From: Legionellaceae bacterium
GTDB lineage: Bacteria; Pseudomonadota; Gammaproteobacteria; Legionellales; Legionellaceae
Assembly (NCBI GenBank): GCA_030157805.1
Contig: JAOAUB010000051.1
Location: forward strand, 1 to 49,045
Direction of reading: 5' to 3'
DNA: 49,045 bases
Part shown: positions 45,477 through 49,045 of the stretch, one piece after another
Layout: each line of letters opens with the position of its first letter
Numbering within the stretch: position 1 is the stretch's first letter
Notes under the pieces: model-generated
Seen by the model: only the letters and a program-made list of their open reading frames with translations
Told to the model about the DNA's origin: nothing
The model's database searches: none
Made by a program: the position numbers and the translations under genes

Positions 45477-45628
45477 ACTCTATATGTGCCATTGCCATAC
45501 CCAATATCTAAGACACAATCCGTTGGTTTTATTTCTAAGCATTTTAGATAACTATTTGCGATAGTGATTTGAATCAATGAACCAATTGCATAATTATGAG
45601 CTGGCCATTCTTGTGTAGGCATTCGCAT
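45473..45628 (-). pseudogene. Truncated SAM methyltransferase (N-terminal piece)
   Basis: A 51-residue frame reads PTQEWPAHNYAIGSLIQ, then a helical stretch and VLDIGYGNGTYRV before TGA. This matches the start of class I methyltransferases of the trans-aconitate/Methyltransf_11 type, where W.A..Y...S..Q precedes motif I VLDIGCGNG; the usual Cys is Tyr here. Everything beyond motif I is lost. GGGAAG precedes its second ATG (45622) well. Its TGA overlaps the cyclase ATG, so it may now serve only as a translated leader. Confidence 0.55.
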
Positions 45629-45910
45629 CTTCCCGTATTTTTATCTTAGTCTCTTGTTACCCTCATTTCGCAGCAGTTTTATTTTTGTTTATACTTCGTT
45701 AAAAGTGACTCTCTGTTGCCCATTTATTGGCGCATAAACAGCGGCACTCGAATTGATTTTGCCTTGTTTAAACTAAAAATAAACTAGACTGCAGAATCTG
45801 GGTTATTCGTATGGCTATTAGCTAAACTATCACGATGAAGGATTTTTTAAGGAAAAGCAAGTTTGGATTAAAAAGCTAGCCAGAGAATTGAAAACAGGCC
45901 CTAGTCTCTT
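45629..45910. other. Noncoding gap, no convincing feature
   Basis: About 280 AT-rich bases between the methyltransferase fragment and the end of the M23 peptidase gene. I see no ORF with a ribosome site beyond about 15 codons, no tRNA-like fold and no strong terminator. Both flanking genes are on the minus strand, so a promoter for the methyltransferase-cyclase pair is expected here, but none stands out. Confidence 0.4.
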
Positions 45911-47311
45911 TTATTGTTTTGTTGCGACACGTGTGTTTTTAAATAAATTGATTTGCGCGAGCATTTTATTGGCATTGGCTTTGAATGTTGCCAGTTCGCG
46001 ACCGTAAAGAGGGTTGCCTCGAGGCAATTGTACCGTGGTCGGGTTTTTAGGTTGGTTATTAATGTGAAACTCATAGTGGCAGTGTGGTCCAGAAGCCAGC
46101 CCAGATTGACCAACATAACCAATAACTTGACCTAAATGGACAAAGCTTCCTCGAGAGAGTCCTTTTTGAAATTTCAGCATGTGGCCATAAATGGTGCTGT
46201 AGGTTTGATTGTGCTTGATTTTGATCATGTTGCCATAAGCGCCTTGACGTCCAATAATTTCAATACGGCCATCGGCCGTGGCATGAATAGGTGTTCCTAT
46301 GCGGGCTGCAAGATCCACTCCTTTGTGGGGGCGAGCGTAATGAAGAATAGGATGGTATCGAGATAAACTAAACATTGAACTAATATGACTGAATTGTATC
46401 GGATAACGGTTAAATGCTTTTTTTAGGCTGCTTCCGTTAGGAGCAAAGTAATCAGAATAGCCGCTACGGTTGGTGTGTCGGATTGCTTGAAAATCATGGC
46501 CATTATTTCGATAGGAAACGGCAAGGATATCACCAATACCAACTTGTTTGTCTTTTATAAATAAAGCGTTATAAACAATAATAAATTGATCGCCGCTTTG
46601 GACATCTTTAGAAAAATTAATATTTGAAGCTAAAATTGCCGTCATTTGTTGAATAAGTGTTGTTGGAATATTATTTTGTTTGGCAGTGTTATATAAGGAT
46701 CCATGGACTGTAGCCATAAAATATTGGCTGTGGCTACTGGTTTTACGTGAGTGTATTTTGACCTCATACTTAGTACGGTTACGATAAAGTACAATGTATT
46801 GGGTGTTGCTGTAGGGCAGTGTCATTTTGACAAGCTGCCTGTTTTTTATCACGAACTTGATGTTTTGTCCGGCTTTGATATTAGATAGCATTTTCGCCTG
46901 AGGAGTATCGTGTAAAATTTGTTGTAATGTTTTGATGCTTAATCCTAGTCGCACAAATACACTCGATAAAGTGTCCCCAGGACGTGTTTTGATGGTTTGT
47001 TGGAAGTTGACATGTGCGGCAGTATTTTTTTGAAAAGTGTTTGGAATTTTTGTTTTATCATTGCCCGTGTTGTGTTTAATTTCTGCTGAATGAATTTCGG
47101 TTTTGACCAAAGTTTGATCGACGGCAGTGTGGGGAAGATAAATTTTAGGTAGTGCCATGACATGATTGGTAAATTGAGATTTTTGCTTGTGTGGGAACAT
47201 CTTGACTAAAATAAAAGGTAGTGCAAACGCAAAAACAAGAGCTATCAATGCTATTATTTTAGAAGGTTTTTCTGGGGCATTTATTGATATATGAAGTTGA
47301 CGATGGTCCAT
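45911..47311 (-). CDS. M23-family peptidoglycan endopeptidase (MepM-like)
   Basis: This predicted periplasmic murein hydrolase cuts peptide cross-links for wall growth. The 466 residues have one N-terminal membrane helix (about 18-38), an OapA/LysM-like region (TRPGDTLSSVFVRLGLSIKTLQ), a middle Csd3-like domain and the C-terminal LytM domain with HKGVDLAARIGTPI (HxxxD zinc motif), GHM and HCHYEFH. It is a complete, probably active enzyme. It diverges from tyrS, the order also common in Pseudomonas-type genomes. Confidence 0.92.
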   Translation of the reverse strand: MDHRQLHISINAPEKPSKIIALIALVFAFALPFILVKMFPHKQKSQFTNHVMALPKIYLPHTAVDQTLVKTEIHSAEIKHNTGNDKTKIPNTFQKNTAAHVNFQQTIKTRPGDTLSSVFVRLGLSIKTLQQILHDTPQAKMLSNIKAGQNIKFVIKNRQLVKMTLPYSNTQYIVLYRNRTKYEVKIHSRKTSSHSQYFMATVHGSLYNTAKQNNIPTTLIQQMTAILASNINFSKDVQSGDQFIIVYNALFIKDKQVGIGDILAVSYRNNGHDFQAIRHTNRSGYSDYFAPNGSSLKKAFNRYPIQFSHISSMFSLSRYHPILHYARPHKGVDLAARIGTPIHATADGRIEIIGRQGAYGNMIKIKHNQTYSTIYGHMLKFQKGLSRGSFVHLGQVIGYVGQSGLASGPHCHYEFHINNQPKNPTTVQLPRGNPLYGRELATFKANANKMLAQINLFKNTRVATKQ

Positions 47312-47631
47312 CGTTTTGCCTTTACACTATTGTCATTCTTATTGAACGCCATCGGTGAATCGCGGTTATACACTTCGCACAGAAACTTGAATGATGTTCT
47401 TGTTGTTTTTATCGAGAGCTATATATGTTATAACCCAATAGATGCGGTTTACCTGCATCTAACTAAAAAGTTTCACCCTTACTTTGCTCGGGAATGAGTT
47501 AATTGTATGCGAGTTAGTACCTTTTGAGATATCCTGGTTGCGTTATTTCTTGCATTAAGAGCAAGTCTAATACAGGGCTAAGATACTCGTTGTGAGAAGT
47601 TAGGTCAATCATTAATGAAGGTTTTACTGTT
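47312..47631. promoter_or_regulatory. Divergent M23 peptidase/tyrS intergenic region
   Basis: These 320 bases hold no gene I can support. An inverted repeat CTTGC-ATTAAGA-GCAAG lies near 47549-47566 and may be an operator or a leader hairpin for tyrS. Promoters for both flanking genes must lie here, but none matches the consensus well enough to place. Confidence 0.35.
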
Positions 47632-48846
47632 ATGAATCAGGTTGTAAGTAATAAAGAATCGATATTAAGCGAGTTTGAGCGCGGTTGTGAAGAGATTTTA
47701 CCCGTGGTTGAGTTTGAAAAAAAAATAAGTGAATCACGTCCTTTAGTCATTAAGGCCGGTTTTGATCCAACTGCGCCTGATCTACATTTAGGGCATACAG
47801 TATTGCTTAATAAACTACGTTTATTTCAGCAGTATGGTCATCAGGTGGTTTTTTTAATTGGTGATTTTACGGCAATGATTGGTGATCCCACTGGTAAGAG
47901 TGTGACCCGTCAGCCGTTAAGTCGGGAACAAGTTCTTGAGAATGCGAAAACGTATCAACAGCAAGTATTTAAGATTTTAGATCCCGAAACAACTTCCGTG
48001 AGATTTAATTCTGAATGGTTTGATGCGATGACAGCAGCTGACATGATTCGTTTGGCTTCAACTCATACGGTGGCTCGGATGTTAGAGCGCGATGATTTTG
48101 ATAAGCGATATACTACGGGTCAGGCGATAGCCATTCATGAGTTTCTTTATCCCTTAGTCATGGGTTACGACTCAGTCGCTTTAAAAGCGGACCTAGAATT
48201 AGGAGGTGTGGATCAGAAATTCAATTTATTGATGGGGCGCGAATTACAGAAATATTTTGGTCAGGAACCACAGGCCATTATGATGCTTCCATTATTAGAA
48301 GGGTTGGATGGCGTTAAGAAAATGTCCAAGTCGTTAAATAACTACATTGGAATTACTGAGCCAGCTGAAGAGATGTTTGGTAAGATAATGTCCTTAAGTG
48401 ACGAGTTGATGTGGCGATATATTGATTTATTAAGTTTTCAATCATTGACTGAAATTAGTAAGATTAAGCAGTCTGTTTGTGATGGAATGAATCCTCGGGA
48501 TGTAAAGATTAATTTTGCAAAGGAAATCATTGCACGTTTCCATACTGTGGGGGCCGCGGAAACTGCGCATCAAGCTTTTGTTGAACGATTTCAAAAAGGT
48601 GAAATTCCTGCGGATCTGGTTGAGCAGGTGGTGGTGAATGAACAAGGGATGACGATTGCACAACTATTGAAAAAACTTAATTTAACGAGTAGCACTTCTG
48701 AAGCAAATCGTTTAATTAATCAGGGCGGGGTTAAAATCAATGGGGCGCGAATGAGCGATCCAGGAAATACATTATCAGGAAACGCAAGTTATATTATTCA
48801 GGTGGGTAAGCGGCGTATAGTAAAAATACGATTGGACGATCAATAA
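47632..48846 (+). CDS. tyrS: Tyrosyl-tRNA synthetase
   Basis: TyrS charges tRNA-Tyr. The 404 residues show the HIGH-type motif HLGH (52-55) in [29 protein letters not shown], the KMSKS motif near 229-233 and a C-terminal S4 RNA-binding domain ([17 protein letters not shown]). The HLGH/TAMIGDP form belongs to the TyrZ-like branch common in Pseudomonas, Legionella and Coxiella. It lies just before a probable rRNA promoter. Confidence 0.97.
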   Translation: MNQVVSNKESILSEFERGCEEILPVVEFEKKISESRPLVIKAGFDPTAPDLHLGHTVLLNKLRLFQQYGHQVVFLIGDFTAMIGDPTGKSVTRQPLSREQVLENAKTYQQQVFKILDPETTSVRFNSEWFDAMTAADMIRLASTHTVARMLERDDFDKRYTTGQAIAIHEFLYPLVMGYDSVALKADLELGGVDQKFNLLMGRELQKYFGQEPQAIMMLPLLEGLDGVKKMSKSLNNYIGITEPAEEMFGKIMSLSDELMWRYIDLLSFQSLTEISKIKQSVCDGMNPRDVKINFAKEIIARFHTVGAAETAHQAFVERFQKGEIPADLVEQVVVNEQGMTIAQLLKKLNLTSSTSEANRLINQGGVKINGARMSDPGNTLSGNASYIIQVGKRRIVKIRLDDQ

Positions 48847-48943
48847 AAATCAAAAATATCAGGGCAATAGTTAGTATTTAGAACAATAATTAAGATATTA
48901 AGAGGTTGATTGAGATTATTTTTAAATTTCTGAGAAAAAGAGG

Positions 48944-48971
48944 TTGACTTAATCTGAGGATTTTGTAGAAT
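48944..48971 (+). promoter_or_regulatory. Probable rRNA operon promoter
   Basis: TTGACT (48944-48949), a 16-base spacer and TAGAAT (48966-48971) are followed at once by the GC-rich discriminator GGCGCCTC, typical of stringently controlled rrn promoters. An AT-rich stretch upstream (48850-48930) could act as an UP element. The purine-rich leader running to the window end fits the start of a 16S leader; no rRNA gene itself is in the window. Confidence 0.6.
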
Positions 48972-49045
48972 GGCGCCTCGTTTGAAGTTAAGACGAAAGC
49001 TTACAGAGCGGGTTGATTAACAAGAAGAGAAAGACGAACAGGAAG

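Noticed and set aside
47291-47497. 68-codon plus-strand frame between the M23 peptidase and tyrS
   Set aside because: It starts inside the opposite gene's first codons, has no ribosome site and no recognisable motif.

Overview
The window is a gammaproteobacterial chromosome segment, almost all of it vertically inherited housekeeping genes. Several points suggest the order Legionellales (Coxiella/Aquicella/Berkiella/Legionella-like): an SMC-type condensin, ispE missing from its usual place between lolB and tRNA-Gln (known members use mevalonate), a small LetE/RMF-like protein beside pdxH, and tyrS leading into what looks like an rRNA operon. This placement is inference; no 16S or marker-gene comparison could be run.

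Layout. 1-2.1 kb (minus): a decayed GIY-YIG endonuclease and a hairpin repeat, then prs, tRNA-Gln(TTG) and lolB. 2.2-4.0 kb (plus): coaD, pdxH and the LetE-like gene. 4.0-6.3 kb (minus): efp, an SseB-like gene and an unknown protein with GHKL-ATPase-like motifs, with epmB (EF-P lysine modification) divergent at 6.4 kb. 7.4-9.6 kb: a two-helix membrane protein, an acyl desaturase and ubiX. 9.7-27.1 kb (plus): smc, zipA and the distal part of the division and cell-wall cluster, murF-mraY-murD-ftsW-murC-murB-ddl-ftsQ-ftsA-ftsZ-lpxC. It makes the peptidoglycan precursor, polymerises septal wall, assembles the Z ring and starts lipid A synthesis. murG is absent from its canonical slot between ftsW and murC, and mraZ-to-murE are not upstream.

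27.1-38.2 kb: dciA, a PH-domain membrane protein, an eroded IS3-family orfA, topA-smg-dprA (minus) divergent from def-fmt-rsmB-parB (plus), then dacB with an unusual C-terminal extension. 38.3-43.7 kb (minus): an SDR and a self-contained exporter (HlyD lipoprotein, ABC ATPase, ABC-2 permease, TolC/NodT-type outer-membrane lipoprotein). 43.7-49.0 kb: a dienelactone hydrolase, a cyclase-family hydrolase preceded by a truncated methyltransferase, an M23 endopeptidase, tyrS and a probable rrn promoter.

I found no phage, CRISPR array, defence island or complete mobile element, and no clear new multi-gene system. The best leads are the GHKL-like unknown at 4030-5136, the missing murG and insulated mraY, the dacB extension, and the truncated methyltransferase whose stop overlaps the start of the cyclase gene.
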